From a bacterium (lineage in GTDB: Bacteria > Planctomycetota > Planctomycetia > Isosphaerales > Isosphaeraceae), in assembly GCA_016125085.1 (NCBI GenBank), contig WGMM01000024.1, positions 1 to 64,000 on the forward strand: a DNA stretch of 64,000 nucleotides. The letters are read 5' to 3'. The notes below the pieces were generated by a model that ran no database searches, was not told the origin of the DNA, and saw only the letters and a list, made by a program, of their open reading frames with translations. Both the position numbers and the translations under genes were made by a program. Of this stretch, positions 24,148 to 30,987 are shown piece after piece; positions within the stretch are counted from its first letter, which is position 1; each line of letters begins with the position of its first letter.

Positions 24148-25061
24148 GCCATTTCCGCCTTTCTGAGTGCGTCCTCGACCCGCTTTTCGTACTTCGCGAC
24201 TTCTTCGGGCGTGCTCTCGCCCCTGGGCAGGAGTCGCCGGGCCGTCGCCAGCCCGGCCTTCGCCTTGATCAGTTCCAGCGACTCCCTCGGCTTCGCCTGG
24301 TGGCCGGCGTGTCCGTTCGCCGTCGGTGCCGGCTGAACCTCGGGGAGATCCCGGAAGATTTTCCATGCATAATTCGGACCCTTGTTCCCGCCCCGGGACT
24401 GGATGGTTCGAAGCGTTTCCTTGACCCGCCAGTCCGTCAGCGGGATCTCTTGAAATTGCACCTGGCCGATCCATGCCTCCGCACCAACGGCCGTGGCCAT
24501 GCGTTTCAATTCCGCCGGGATCGGTTCAGGTTTCTTGCCGAGGTCGGAAAGAGCAGAGCGGCAGCCTTCGGCGAATGGGGTCGGCTTCGATTCTTCAGAA
24601 ACGCTTCCGCTCTTCTCACTGTGTTGAATATTGTGTTCAAGAATTGTGTTCATTATTGGACCCGGAAGTTTTTCTTCCGGGTTACGTGGAAGTTTTTCTT
24701 CCGGGTTGGCGGAAGTTTTTCTTCCGGGTTGACCCGGAAGTTTTTCTTCCGGGTTGGTACCCTCTAACCCGGAAGTTTTTCTTCCGGGTCGTTGGAACCA
24801 TTCGGGCGACTCTATCGTGAGAACACGGTCCCTCGAATCGCCATTTTCGATTGAAATGAATCCCGTTTTGGCAATGGCTGAAATATCATTTCTAACCGAT
24901 CGATCCGACTTGCCCAGGATCGAGGCCAGTTTCGGATTTCGCACTTTGCACTTGCCAGTCTCGCCATTGGCGAACGTGCTGATCAGAATGAGCGTCCGCA
25001 ACGCCTCCCCATTGAGGTCGGAAGTGATCCAGGACATGGGCACGAAGGCGTTGCGGGACAT
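24144..25061 (-). CDS. Phage replication initiator with winged-helix N-terminus
   Basis: A 305-residue protein. Residues ~10-85 read as a winged-helix domain (L-N-G-E-A-L-R-T-L-I-L-I-S-T-F, then K-S-D-R-S-V-R-N-D-I-S-A-I-A-K-T-G-F-I), as in DnaD/replisome-organiser proteins. The middle (about 90-135) is a disordered linker encoded by five DNA repeats. The C-terminal half is helical and basic. By analogy with lambda O, the N-terminal domain would bind the repeats and the C-terminal part recruit a helicase or loader. No nuclease or ATPase motif is seen. Confidence 0.75.
   Translation of the reverse strand: MSRNAFVPMSWITSDLNGEALRTLILISTFANGETGKCKVRNPKLASILGKSDRSVRNDISAIAKTGFISIENGDSRDRVLTIESPEWFQRPGRKTSGLEGTNPEEKLPGQPGRKTSANPEEKLPRNPEEKLPGPIMNTILEHNIQHSEKSGSVSEESKPTPFAEGCRSALSDLGKKPEPIPAELKRMATAVGAEAWIGQVQFQEIPLTDWRVKETLRTIQSRGGNKGPNYAWKIFRDLPEVQPAPTANGHAGHQAKPRESLELIKAKAGLATARRLLPRGESTPEEVAKYEKRVEDALRKAEMA
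24661..24788. repeat. Five palindromic iterons inside the initiator gene: probable phage origin
   Basis: Five copies of GGAAGTTTTTCTTCC start at 24664, 24688, 24711, 24736 and 24771, three of them extended to a 21-base dyad (CCC...GGG) around a TTTTT spacer. Spacings of 24, 23, 25 and 35 bases put the copies in different codon phases: copies 1, 2 and 4 translate as PEEKLP but copies 3 and 5 as PGRKTS. The DNA sequence is kept while the protein sequence is not, so selection is on the DNA. Iterons within the initiator gene are the lambda-type origin layout. Confidence 0.8.
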
Positions 25062-25065
25062 GTTT

Positions 25066-25488
25066 TCAGCCCCTCACGACCAGAGCCTTGAGAAGCCGCA
25101 TCGCCCGGCGGTTTCCTTTCTCGGCCTCTTCCGCGAGGAACTCGTCCAGCTCCTGTTCGGCGGCCGGGCTGTATCGAACGTCGATCGGCTCGCCCCCGAG
25201 CTGCGAGACTTGCTCGTCCGTCAGGCCACCCAGGACTCCGGGGATCGACTTCTTCTGTTCATTGTTCCAGGCCCTTTCCTCCCAGTCTGGACGTCGTTTT
25301 CGCTGCACTCCAGCGCTGTCAAGGGCCGCGGCAACCAGCCTTCGCATCTGCCCCGTAATCGACCGGTTCGGATAGTGCTCGCGAAGCAGGGCTTGTACCT
25401 GGACTGTCTTCCCGTCGAATCGCTTCCGCTTGGCGGCGGAGACAATCTTCTTCATGTCGGATTTCGAAATCAGCGGTCGCTTCTTCAT
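25066..25488 (-). CDS. Basic hypothetical phage protein
   Basis: A 140-residue protein from ATG 25488, preceded by TGAGGAG seven bases away. The first ~70 residues are Lys/Arg-rich (SDMKKIVSAAKRKRFDGKT, then HYPNRSITGQMRRLVAAALD) and could be a DNA-binding helical domain; the C-terminal half is acidic (EQELDEFLAEEAEKGN). It lies immediately upstream of the initiator gene, so a replication or transcription role is plausible. Confidence 0.55.
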   Translation of the reverse strand: MKKRPLISKSDMKKIVSAAKRKRFDGKTVQVQALLREHYPNRSITGQMRRLVAAALDSAGVQRKRRPDWEERAWNNEQKKSIPGVLGGLTDEQVSQLGGEPIDVRYSPAAEQELDEFLAEEAEKGNRRAMRLLKALVVRG

Positions 25489-25498
25489 GCTGTGCTCC

Positions 25499-25726
25499 TC
25501 ATTCGAAAAGTGATGCCTGGCCGGGCAGCTCCGCACGGAGATACCCACGGTTCGCGGTCAGTTCGTCGCAGATCCGGTCGACCTTCTGTTCATATTCGAC
25601 GGATTCGTTCATCCAGCCCCGGTCTCGGGTTTTGAAATACTGTCGCTGGGCGTGACGCATTTTGGGCGTCAGTTCGGCCAACTTTTCGAGCAGGGCATAC
25701 CGCCGCTCAAGATGCGTTTTCGCCAT
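25499..25726 (-). CDS. Small helical phage protein
   Basis: A 75-residue highly charged helical protein (RRYALLEKLAELTPKMRHAQ, then VEYEQKVDRICDELTANRG). It overlaps the CsrA-like gene by 20 bases, so the two are co-translated. Family not recognised. Confidence 0.55.
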   Translation of the reverse strand: MAKTHLERRYALLEKLAELTPKMRHAQRQYFKTRDRGWMNESVEYEQKVDRICDELTANRGYLRAELPGQASLFE

Positions 25727-25907
25727 CGGTTTCGTTGCCTTTCTTTGGTTGCAACTCGTTTCGCAAGATTTTGAAAATCTCCTTCGATCCTTCGAAACCG
25801 ATGCGTGCCTGGTGGCCTCTGGTTTCGATCAATGTGATCTCCAGCTTTTCGCCACTGGGGATTTCGACGATGAATTTCTCATTCAGGTCACGTGTCAGCA
25901 CGAGCAT
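25707..25907 (-). CDS. csrA: CsrA-like RNA-binding translational regulator encoded by the prophage
   Basis: A 66-residue protein from ATG 25907, preceded by the strong site AAGGAGGACC. It follows CsrA closely: M-L-V-L-T-R at the start, then strand pairs with F-I-V-E-I-P and I-T-L-I-E-T-R, R-I-G-F-E-G at the place of the usual R-I-G-I-x-A-P, and I-L-R-N-E-L at the RNA-binding C-terminal strand where CsrA has V-x-R-x-E-I. The CsrA dimer binds GGA in leaders and usually blocks translation. Its own ribosome binding site has two overlapping GGA, so autoregulation is plausible. It could act on phage or host mRNAs. Confidence 0.85.
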   Translation of the reverse strand: MLVLTRDLNEKFIVEIPSGEKLEITLIETRGHQARIGFEGSKEIFKILRNELQPKKGNETDGENAS

Positions 25908-26142
25908 TCGAAGGTCCTCCTTGATGCGGATGAAACCCCGCCCGGCTGTTTGCCGGAGACGGGCGGGGTTGCGGAATGTGGGAGGGACTTCCCCATCAGT
26001 CAGTGAAGCCACTCACACGCACGGAAAAGGCGGGATTTCACCCTTTCCGAAACCTGCGTCCGGCTTTCGAGGCCAGAACCAGCGGGGTCCGAATCCGCTG
26101 GCGACACGAGTCCGCAAGACTCCCTCCCGGCGAGAAGGGAAA

Positions 26143-26195
26143 GACGTGGCCGGGAATCGAACCCGAGGCCGTGCACGGCTGCACCTGCACACGTC
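26143..26195 (-). other. tRNA-like compact element (T-arm without D- or anticodon arm)
   Basis: On the minus strand GACGTG (26195-26190) pairs with CACGTC (26148-26143). Between them lie a 5-bp hairpin GTGCA-GCCG-TGCAC (26184-26171) and a near-perfect T-arm (TCGGG-TTCGATT-CCCGG, 26166-26150). There is no D-arm and no anticodon loop, so it is not a normal tRNA. It may be a decayed tRNA or a small structured RNA. Two further structured stretches follow towards 26040, one with a T-loop-like TTCGGAC, but none folds as a tRNA. Confidence 0.4.
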
Positions 26196-26296
26196 GTTTG
26201 AGCCGCCCCGACATCGGGTCGATGGTTCCGCCGTTATCGGGCCCATCGTTTTCGCGGCCACCGGCTGGGCACTCCGCAAAGAACACTTCAGCCGAA

Positions 26297-26367
26297 CCCA
26301 GGGGCGGGGATTCGAACCCCGATTTCCGGCAACCAAGCCGGCGTCCTAACCCTTAGACGACCCCCGA
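26297..26367 (-). tRNA. Phage tRNA or tRNA pseudogene, anticodon uncertain
   Basis: A 71-base cloverleaf on the minus strand: acceptor TCGGGGG / CCCCTGG with two G-U wobbles, D-arm GTCTAAGGGTTAGGAC, T-arm CGGGG-TTCGAAT-CCCCG. The anticodon stem CCGGC / GCCGG encloses only six bases, TTGGTT, instead of seven, so the anticodon cannot be fixed; TGG (Pro), GGT (Thr) and a shifted TTG (Gln) are all readable, and the body looks Glu/Gln-like. No CCA is encoded. It lies in the 632-base gap upstream of csrA, which has no protein gene. Confidence 0.6.
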
Positions 26368-26539
26368 TGCTTCCCGCACGGCCTTGCCACCGTGCTGGAT
26401 TGAGTCGATACGATCGGATGGATCAGCGTCTCATAGTGCACCTCGCTTTCTGATGAATTTCGCAGAGTCATCACCGGGGGCCTCTCGTGACTTCATTTCC
26501 CGGTGCGGTGGCCGGGCGGGGCTCGTGGTTGCATATTGA

Positions 26540-27121
26540 TCACTTTGGTTCGGTAAGAACCGCAGTCTCTATTTGCTTGGCTTTTTTGATCCACCGCTGT
26601 GCGGCTTCGAGAGCCTTCGTAAGCGTTTCAGGAGTTGGTGTAGACGTACCGTGAAAGTAGTCGATAAATTCAACACTCCACGGCATTGCCGCTTCTTCCC
26701 ACTCCCTCAGCCGATTTTCCTGATCGGCAAGTTGCTTTTTCAGTGAGGCGATTTCGGCGTCCTTTTCCTTCACCTTGAACCGCGCCGTTTTTTCATATTC
26801 GGCGAGACAGTCGTTTTCTTTTTTCAGCTGGTCGATTTCGGCGTCACGGGCAGCGATGGCTTTGCCTTGATGTTGATAGAGCCAATCGTAATCGTTGTCT
26901 TTCTCCGTTCCGCTCCCCTTGAGCGTGGCCATCGTCATCGCCTCGGCATCGGATGGCTCAGCCGCGGCGGATTCGGGTTGCCAAACGCAATGCCAGTTAT
27001 CCAAGCAATAACGCCAGATCGACCCGTCATCGAACAGAATGACCGGATATGGCGTATTGTCCTGGTTGTAAGCGATTTCAAACTGGACGGGCTTCAGACT
27101 CGGATCGGGTGCGGTTTTCAT
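26540..27121 (-). CDS. Hypothetical phage protein with central coiled coil
   Basis: A 193-residue protein with GAGGAACGAA before its ATG. Residues 1-50 are beta-like with several Trp/Tyr; a long coiled coil covers about 85-145 (AARDAEIDQLKKENDCLAEY, then EKDAEIASLKKQLADQENRL); the C-terminal ~45 residues form a further helix. No family recognised. It lies between the tRNA-bearing gap and recT. Confidence 0.6.
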   Translation of the reverse strand: MKTAPDPSLKPVQFEIAYNQDNTPYPVILFDDGSIWRYCLDNWHCVWQPESAAAEPSDAEAMTMATLKGSGTEKDNDYDWLYQHQGKAIAARDAEIDQLKKENDCLAEYEKTARFKVKEKDAEIASLKKQLADQENRLREWEEAAMPWSVEFIDYFHGTSTPTPETLTKALEAAQRWIKKAKQIETAVLTEPK

Positions 27122-27236
27122 TTCGTTCCTCGTTTCATCGTTCGTGTGAAAAATCGGCCTTCCTTGGCCCCAGCCCGTCAGATATAAGCGGGGCGATCCA
27201 TCGCGACCGGAACGCTCCGGCCCTCGTTTCGATGTC

Positions 27237-28868
27237 TCAGCCGTCAGAACCCGGCTCCGGGGATTCCAACTCCGCGAGCAGTTCCTTGCAGAACGGCTTG
27301 AGCTTCTGGATCACGTCATGCGACGAGCCGGGGATCTCGGTGATCTCGAGAAGCCTGGTCCGGTATCCGTTCGCCTGGCCAGCTCCGAGGATCAAACCCG
27401 CCTTGTGGGCCAGCGAATAGACTGCGGCTACAGCGGCCGACGGCATCACGAGCGACCGGTGCCCCTGGTTGCCGAACTCTTCAGCGGCGGCCTCGAACCA
27501 CTTTTCGATCGCGGCCATTTTCTCGGCAGCGGTTTCGGACTTCTTCGCGGGCTTGGCCGCTGGCTCAGGTTGCTCTTGCGCCTCAGGCTCGGATTCCTCG
27601 GGTACGCCCAGGTATTCCTCACGGACGACACCGTTGGCTTCCTCGAGGTAACTGCGAACGTCGTAGCCGGCTTCGATTCCGACCTTGGCGATCGCATTCG
27701 CCTGGGTGTAAAACCCGGTCAGACCAGTCTGAAGGATGCCCATTCGAACCATGACCTCATAGACCCGCTGGAGCAGGTAGGTCTTGTCGGCCAGATCGGG
27801 CAGTCCTTCGGCCTCGTGCTTTGCAACGGTTTCGGAGCACCATTCCTCGATCTGTTTCACGGACTCAGCCAGAGGTGATGGCTTCGGCGCCGAATCACCC
27901 GCGGGCTGCGTCGGTGCCTTTTTCTTCGGTGCACGCTTCACGGCTTTCACAGCCGGTCTGGCGGTTTCTGCTGGTGTCTCCGGTTCTTCAGCCACTTTGG
28001 GCTCAGTCTCCGGTTCGATGTCGACGAACTCCGGAACTTCCGGCAAGCCGCTTTCGATCTGCGGTGCCGCTCTGGGCTCTTCGAACTGCGGCCGCAGCTC
28101 GGAGGTCGCCGTGTCCCGGTCGATCACCCGCTCGTCGTACAGCGTGGCCTTCGCAATGATGTCGGTGCTCTTCCTCATCATCTTGAAAAGACGACGAATC
28201 ATCGTCTTCTTCGCCATTTCGTCGAAGTCGGTCGCCCAGGGGCCCGTCACTTTGCCCGACTTGTAATCCGTCGGTGCGAACCGCTCCATGTGCTGCACCA
28301 TGTCGCCGAACGACATCACGTCGAACGCATGGCCGCCGTTCGTGAACTTGATGACGGCGTAATAAGCCACCACCCGGCCACGATCGCCCCCGAGGTAGGG
28401 CCGATGCACCAGCTTGTCGTCGAGCCCTTCTTCATAGAGGAACTCGTCATTAGCGTGCACAGCTTTAGCCGTGACGCTCTTGATCGTCTCGGTCCGATAG
28501 GCAAGCTCCAGCATGCCCTGATAGCCGAGCTGAAACGTCGCTTCGAACTGCCCCGTTCGCCCGTTCTTTCGCGGGATCAGATAGCAGTGTCCCAGCGGGG
28601 TGCACGGCTCAAGGCCAAGCTGGGCCGCCACCATCAGGGCACCAGCCAGCGAAGCGAACGTGCACTGATCCAGGTTGCGGACCTGCCGCATCGCTGTGAC
28701 CGCGAGCCGGGCCATCCTGTCCGGTGTCAGGGTCTTTTGGATCGCCGGCGGGATGGCGTTGCCCAGCTCGCCATACATCGCCTTGATCATCTGAATCTTC
28801 GCGGCCAGTTCCGGAGGCGTCTTCGCGCCGTTGCCGTTAACCGCATTCGCAAGAGCCGTGCTCATCAT
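27237..28868 (-). CDS. recT: RecT-family single-strand annealing protein with long C-terminal extension
   Basis: A 543-residue protein. Residues ~1-270 match RecT: L-P-P-A-type opening (A-I-P-P-A-I-Q-K-T-L-T-P-D-R), L-G-L-E-P-C-T-P-L-G-H-C-Y-L-I-P, F-Q-L-G-Y-Q-G-M-L-E-L-A-Y-R and F-D-E-M-A-K-K-T-M-I-R-R-L. It anneals ssDNA made by the exonuclease beside it. From ~270 on is a Pro/Glu/Ala-Lys-rich linker and two similar ~60-residue helical units (I-E-E-W near 336, I-E-K-W near 450), each followed by Val-Tyr and Gly-Leu/Ile motifs. Usual RecT length is about 270-330, so this tail is an addition. Confidence 0.87.
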   Translation of the reverse strand: MMSTALANAVNGNGAKTPPELAAKIQMIKAMYGELGNAIPPAIQKTLTPDRMARLAVTAMRQVRNLDQCTFASLAGALMVAAQLGLEPCTPLGHCYLIPRKNGRTGQFEATFQLGYQGMLELAYRTETIKSVTAKAVHANDEFLYEEGLDDKLVHRPYLGGDRGRVVAYYAVIKFTNGGHAFDVMSFGDMVQHMERFAPTDYKSGKVTGPWATDFDEMAKKTMIRRLFKMMRKSTDIIAKATLYDERVIDRDTATSELRPQFEEPRAAPQIESGLPEVPEFVDIEPETEPKVAEEPETPAETARPAVKAVKRAPKKKAPTQPAGDSAPKPSPLAESVKQIEEWCSETVAKHEAEGLPDLADKTYLLQRVYEVMVRMGILQTGLTGFYTQANAIAKVGIEAGYDVRSYLEEANGVVREEYLGVPEESEPEAQEQPEPAAKPAKKSETAAEKMAAIEKWFEAAAEEFGNQGHRSLVMPSAAVAAVYSLAHKAGLILGAGQANGYRTRLLEITEIPGSSHDVIQKLKPFCKELLAELESPEPGSDG

Positions 28869-29803
28869 TCGCCTTCTTTCTTGACCGTCAAAAATGCCTT
28901 GGTGATCACGAACCGCCGCGATTCGGACTCGATCCTGAATTTCGCGACGATCTCAGGGTATTCCGATTCCATTGCCTTCGTGTCGACCCTGCTCGACTTC
29001 GTGGCCTTCCAGGTCGCCGCGGGCTTGCCTTCGATCGTTCCGACCGTGCAATTGCCCAGGTAAGCCTTGATCCGGTTCTCCAGGGTGTCTTCATGCTCTT
29101 CGAGCTGCTTCCGTGCCGCCTTCACGCCGGCCAGCTCCGCAACCACCGGAGCGAGCTGATCCATGTCGATTTCGCCCCCGGTCGCCTCGATTCGTTTCAG
29201 CGTCCTGGTCGTGGCCTCATGCCCGTCCGCTTCCGGTGGAACTCCGGTAAGAACGTGCTTGTCCCAGAACTCCCTGGCCAGCTCGATCATGCGATCGAAA
29301 ATCGCCTGGTCGAAGTCGACCACGAAGATGTCGATGTCGGTCTTCGGCTTGTAGAAGACGACGGCCTTCGCCTGCTTCAGACCCGAGACGCCGAGCTGCC
29401 ACTGCATCTGGGCCAGATATGGGACGGGCAGTTCTTCCCAGCGATAATCGCGCGTCGTTTTCGCCTCGATATCAATGGCCTGGTCATTCTCGATTTCGAT
29501 GGCGTCCAGGGTTGCCGAGGCCACCGGCCATGGCTTGAACTCATGGTGAGCCTGGAAGGAAACCAGCTCGGCCCCGGTTCGGTGCTGATACTCACCGAGG
29601 ATGAGCGGTTCGAGCCACTTCCCCCATCGCATCGCGGCCGTCTCTTCGCCGTCCTCGATCTTCTGCGTCTTCCGCCACCACAGCGAGTAGGGCGACTCGA
29701 ACGCATCATCAAGGCCCAGAAGGGCCGCGATGTCGGCCGAACCAAGGCGGCTCGACCTGGATTTCGGCATGTTGCCGTTGCGTACTTTTGCTGGTAAACT
29801 CAT
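28865..29803 (-). CDS. YqaJ-family recombination exonuclease
   Basis: A 312-residue protein coupled by ATGA to recT. It shows the YqaJ/lambda-exonuclease core: S-R-L-G-S-A-D-I-A-A-L-L-G at the start, M-R-W-G-K-W-L-E-P, then A-T-L-D-A-I-E-I-E and I-D-I-E-A-K-T-T containing the D...E-x-K nuclease motif, and Y-L-A-Q-M-Q-W-Q-L. It degrades one strand of dsDNA ends to give the ssDNA bound by RecT. The C-terminal ~110 residues add a helical part. First enzyme of the early operon. Confidence 0.88.
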   Translation of the reverse strand: MSLPAKVRNGNMPKSRSSRLGSADIAALLGLDDAFESPYSLWWRKTQKIEDGEETAAMRWGKWLEPLILGEYQHRTGAELVSFQAHHEFKPWPVASATLDAIEIENDQAIDIEAKTTRDYRWEELPVPYLAQMQWQLGVSGLKQAKAVVFYKPKTDIDIFVVDFDQAIFDRMIELAREFWDKHVLTGVPPEADGHEATTRTLKRIEATGGEIDMDQLAPVVAELAGVKAARKQLEEHEDTLENRIKAYLGNCTVGTIEGKPAATWKATKSSRVDTKAMESEYPEIVAKFRIESESRRFVITKAFLTVKKEGE

Positions 29804-30060
29804 AGCGATACCTCATGGTTCGGTGATTCATAGGCCGCCGAAGCGAACTCGACACGCTTCGGCGGTTTTTTCGTTCGAGGGTCGTAATTGCGGCGAGCCA
29901 GGATGGCCACGATCCGCGTGCAGGTTTGCAGGGCCCAGGCGTGGGATTTCCAGCCGATCGCCGGGTAGTCGGCACAGTGCCGGATGTCGTCTCGGTAGGC
30001 CCCAAGCCACTCGTAAAGGGCGTCGGATTCCATGTTCTCGATGCCGATCATCGATCGCAT
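29800..30060 (-). CDS. Hypothetical small phage protein
   Basis: An 86-residue protein overlapping the exonuclease start by four bases. It contains L-Y-E-W-L-G-A-Y-R-D-D-I-R-H-C and A-L-Q-T-C-T-R-I-V-A-I-L-A-R-R, helical and basic, with no domain I can name. ATG at 30060 is used; an ATG nine bases further in is also possible. Confidence 0.5.
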   Translation of the reverse strand: MRSMIGIENMESDALYEWLGAYRDDIRHCADYPAIGWKSHAWALQTCTRIVAILARRNYDPRTKKPPKRVEFASAAYESPNHEVSL

Positions 30061-30068
30061 GCGTTACC

Positions 30069-30344
30069 TCAGTTGATCGAAGGGGCCGTGGCGTGGACGT
30101 ACCGCGCTTTGGGCCGGCTGGTCTGGATAGTGACGATCTCTTCGCCGCGGGCTTCGATCTCCTGCTCGATGAGCCCAAGATGGAGAACGGCCAGAGCGTG
30201 GTGTTCGGGGCCTCGAGACTTGCGGCAGTCCTCGCACTCGTGCAGGTGGTCGACGATGCGTCGGACCCTCATGTACGTGGTTGCGAGCGTGAAGTTATCG
30301 AGGTCGGCCAAGTCGGCCTTCATGCGTGCGGCGGTCATTTCCAT
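30069..30344 (-). CDS. Hypothetical small phage protein with HxxxCxxC motif
   Basis: A 91-residue protein from ATG 30344, which has CAGGAGTCGCCCG before it. It contains H-L-H-E-C-E-D-C-R-K-S, an H-x3-C-x2-C metal-binding pattern as in zinc-finger anti-sigma factors, flanked by helices. Cytoplasmic, no membrane span. A regulator role is possible but unproven. Confidence 0.55.
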   Translation of the reverse strand: MEMTAARMKADLADLDNFTLATTYMRVRRIVDHLHECEDCRKSRGPEHHALAVLHLGLIEQEIEARGEEIVTIQTSRPKARYVHATAPSIN

Positions 30345-30345
30345 C

Positions 30346-30362
30346 GGGCGACTCCTGAGAAA
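30346..30362 (-). promoter_or_regulatory. Duplicated ribosome-binding leader
   Basis: The 17 bases here on the plus strand (GGGCGACTCCTGAGAAA) occur again at 30596-30612. On the minus strand each gives TTTCTCAGGAGTCGCCC just before a start codon. Sharing the whole leader, not only the AGGAG core, suggests duplication or shared translational control of two adjacent early genes. Confidence 0.6.
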
Positions 30363-30376
30363 GATGGCGAACACGA

Positions 30377-30595
30377 TCACCAAGCCCGGTAACGTCCGAG
30401 CACGAGACGAATCACGCTTTTCGCGCATTGCTTGCGAAGGTGCTTTTTACGGTCACCCAGGTTCGGGTCATAAGAAGGATTCCGTCCGGAAAGTATGTAA
30501 CGGTCCCACTTCAGAGCGTTGTAAATCATGGTCCGCTCTGGATCACAGAGCCTGTGCGGATAGCGTTCCCGAAGACTCTTTTTCGTGGCTGGCAT
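30377..30595 (-). CDS. Small basic phage protein
   Basis: A 72-residue very basic protein from ATG 30595, behind the same leader (CTCAGGAGTCGCCCATG) used by its neighbour. Many Arg/Lys and Tyr (KKSLRERYPHRLCDPERTM, then KKHLRKQCAKSVIRLVLG) suggest nucleic-acid binding. No family recognised. Confidence 0.5.
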   Translation of the reverse strand: MPATKKSLRERYPHRLCDPERTMIYNALKWDRYILSGRNPSYDPNLGDRKKHLRKQCAKSVIRLVLGRYRAW

Positions 30596-30621
30596 GGGCG
30601 ACTCCTGAGAAATGCGGGGCG

Positions 30622-30858
30622 TCATGCCCCTGGGCGACGTTCCATCGGGATTTCGTCCCGCTTTCCCCTAGAACTAGGAATCCTAGAAGTTGCGTCAGAC
30701 TTAAGACTTTCGAGGACTTCGGACAGGTCAAACCTCCACTGACCACCGACCATCTTTCTGGGGATCATGTCCTCGCGAATCATGCGATACACGGTCCTCG
30801 TTGAGACTTGAAGCCTTTTGGCGAGCTGTGCGGAAGTCAGCAATTCCACTGATGACAC
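30622..30858 (-). CDS. Small HTH regulator or excisionase (MerR/HTH_17-like)
   Basis: A 78-residue protein started by GTG 30858 with AAGGGAGG five bases upstream. Residues 5-52 match the excisionase/HTH_17 pattern: L-L-T-S-A-Q-L-A-K-R-L-Q-V-S-T-R-T-V-Y-R-M-I-R, then I-P-R-K-M-V-G-G-Q-W-R-F. It could be an early repressor or a recombination directionality factor. Its own promoter region has a dyad overlapping -10 and -35, and a related dyad lies inside its 3' end, fitting autoregulation. Confidence 0.75.
   Translation of the reverse strand: MSSVELLTSAQLAKRLQVSTRTVYRMIREDMIPRKMVGGQWRFDLSEVLESLKSDATSRIPSSRGKRDEIPMERRPGA
30674..30686. promoter_or_regulatory. Operator-like dyad inside the HTH gene
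   Basis: CTAGGAATCCTAG is a perfect 5-bp inverted repeat around AAT, flanked by further CTAGAA. The same CTAGGAATC core is part of the dyad at 30878-30905. Two copies of an uncommon palindrome at each end of a regulator gene point to operator sites. Confidence 0.4.
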
Positions 30859-30877
30859 TGGTACCTCCCTTGAACTG

Positions 30878-30905
30878 CTAAGAATCTAACTTCTAGGAAT
30901 CTTAG
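30878..30905. promoter_or_regulatory. Operator-like dyad overlapping the leftward promoter
   Basis: CTAAGAATC (30878-30886) and GAATCTTAG (30897-30905) form an inverted repeat with one mismatch; the right half also forms CTAGGAATCTTAG. The dyad fills the region from -10 to just inside -35 of the leftward promoter, where a bound protein would block RNA polymerase. Confidence 0.5.
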
Positions 30906-30911
30906 TTTCAA
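30883..30911 (-). promoter_or_regulatory. Leftward sigma70-like promoter for the early operon
   Basis: On the minus strand: -35 TTGAAA (30911-30906), 17-base spacer, -10 TAGATT (30888-30883). Transcription would start near 30876, a few bases before the AAGGGAGG site of the HTH gene, and could continue through the early genes. Confidence 0.55.
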
Positions 30912-30937
30912 CCCTAATTTTCTTTTTTTGTCCCAAC

Positions 30938-30966
30938 TTGTCACAATCTGTCATGTCGATCATAAT
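30938..30966 (+). promoter_or_regulatory. Rightward sigma70-like promoter with 10-base tandem repeats
   Basis: -35 TTGTCA (30938-30943), 17-base spacer, -10 CATAAT (30961-30966). The stretch 30928-30957 carries three 10-base units (TTGTCCCAAC, TTGTCACAAT, CTGTCATGTC), which put one face of the helix in register and look like operator units. It faces away from the leftward promoter. Confidence 0.6.
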
Positions 30967-30987
30967 TACTCAGGAAAGGAGGCGGAT

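Noticed and set aside
24661-24788. CRISPR-like or terminator-like array
   Set aside because: Spacings are short and uneven, units are palindromic and lie inside a gene, and no T tract follows; iterons fit better.
26143-26195. Class II tRNA (Ser/Leu) with long variable arm
   Set aside because: The 5-bp hairpin before the T-arm looks like a variable arm, but no anticodon or D-arm can be folded upstream at proper distance.
26013-26336. Minus-strand 107-residue frame
   Set aside because: Its odd Arg/Pro words (GSNPR, VRFPAT) are what tRNA T-arms give when translated; the region is tRNA-like, not coding.
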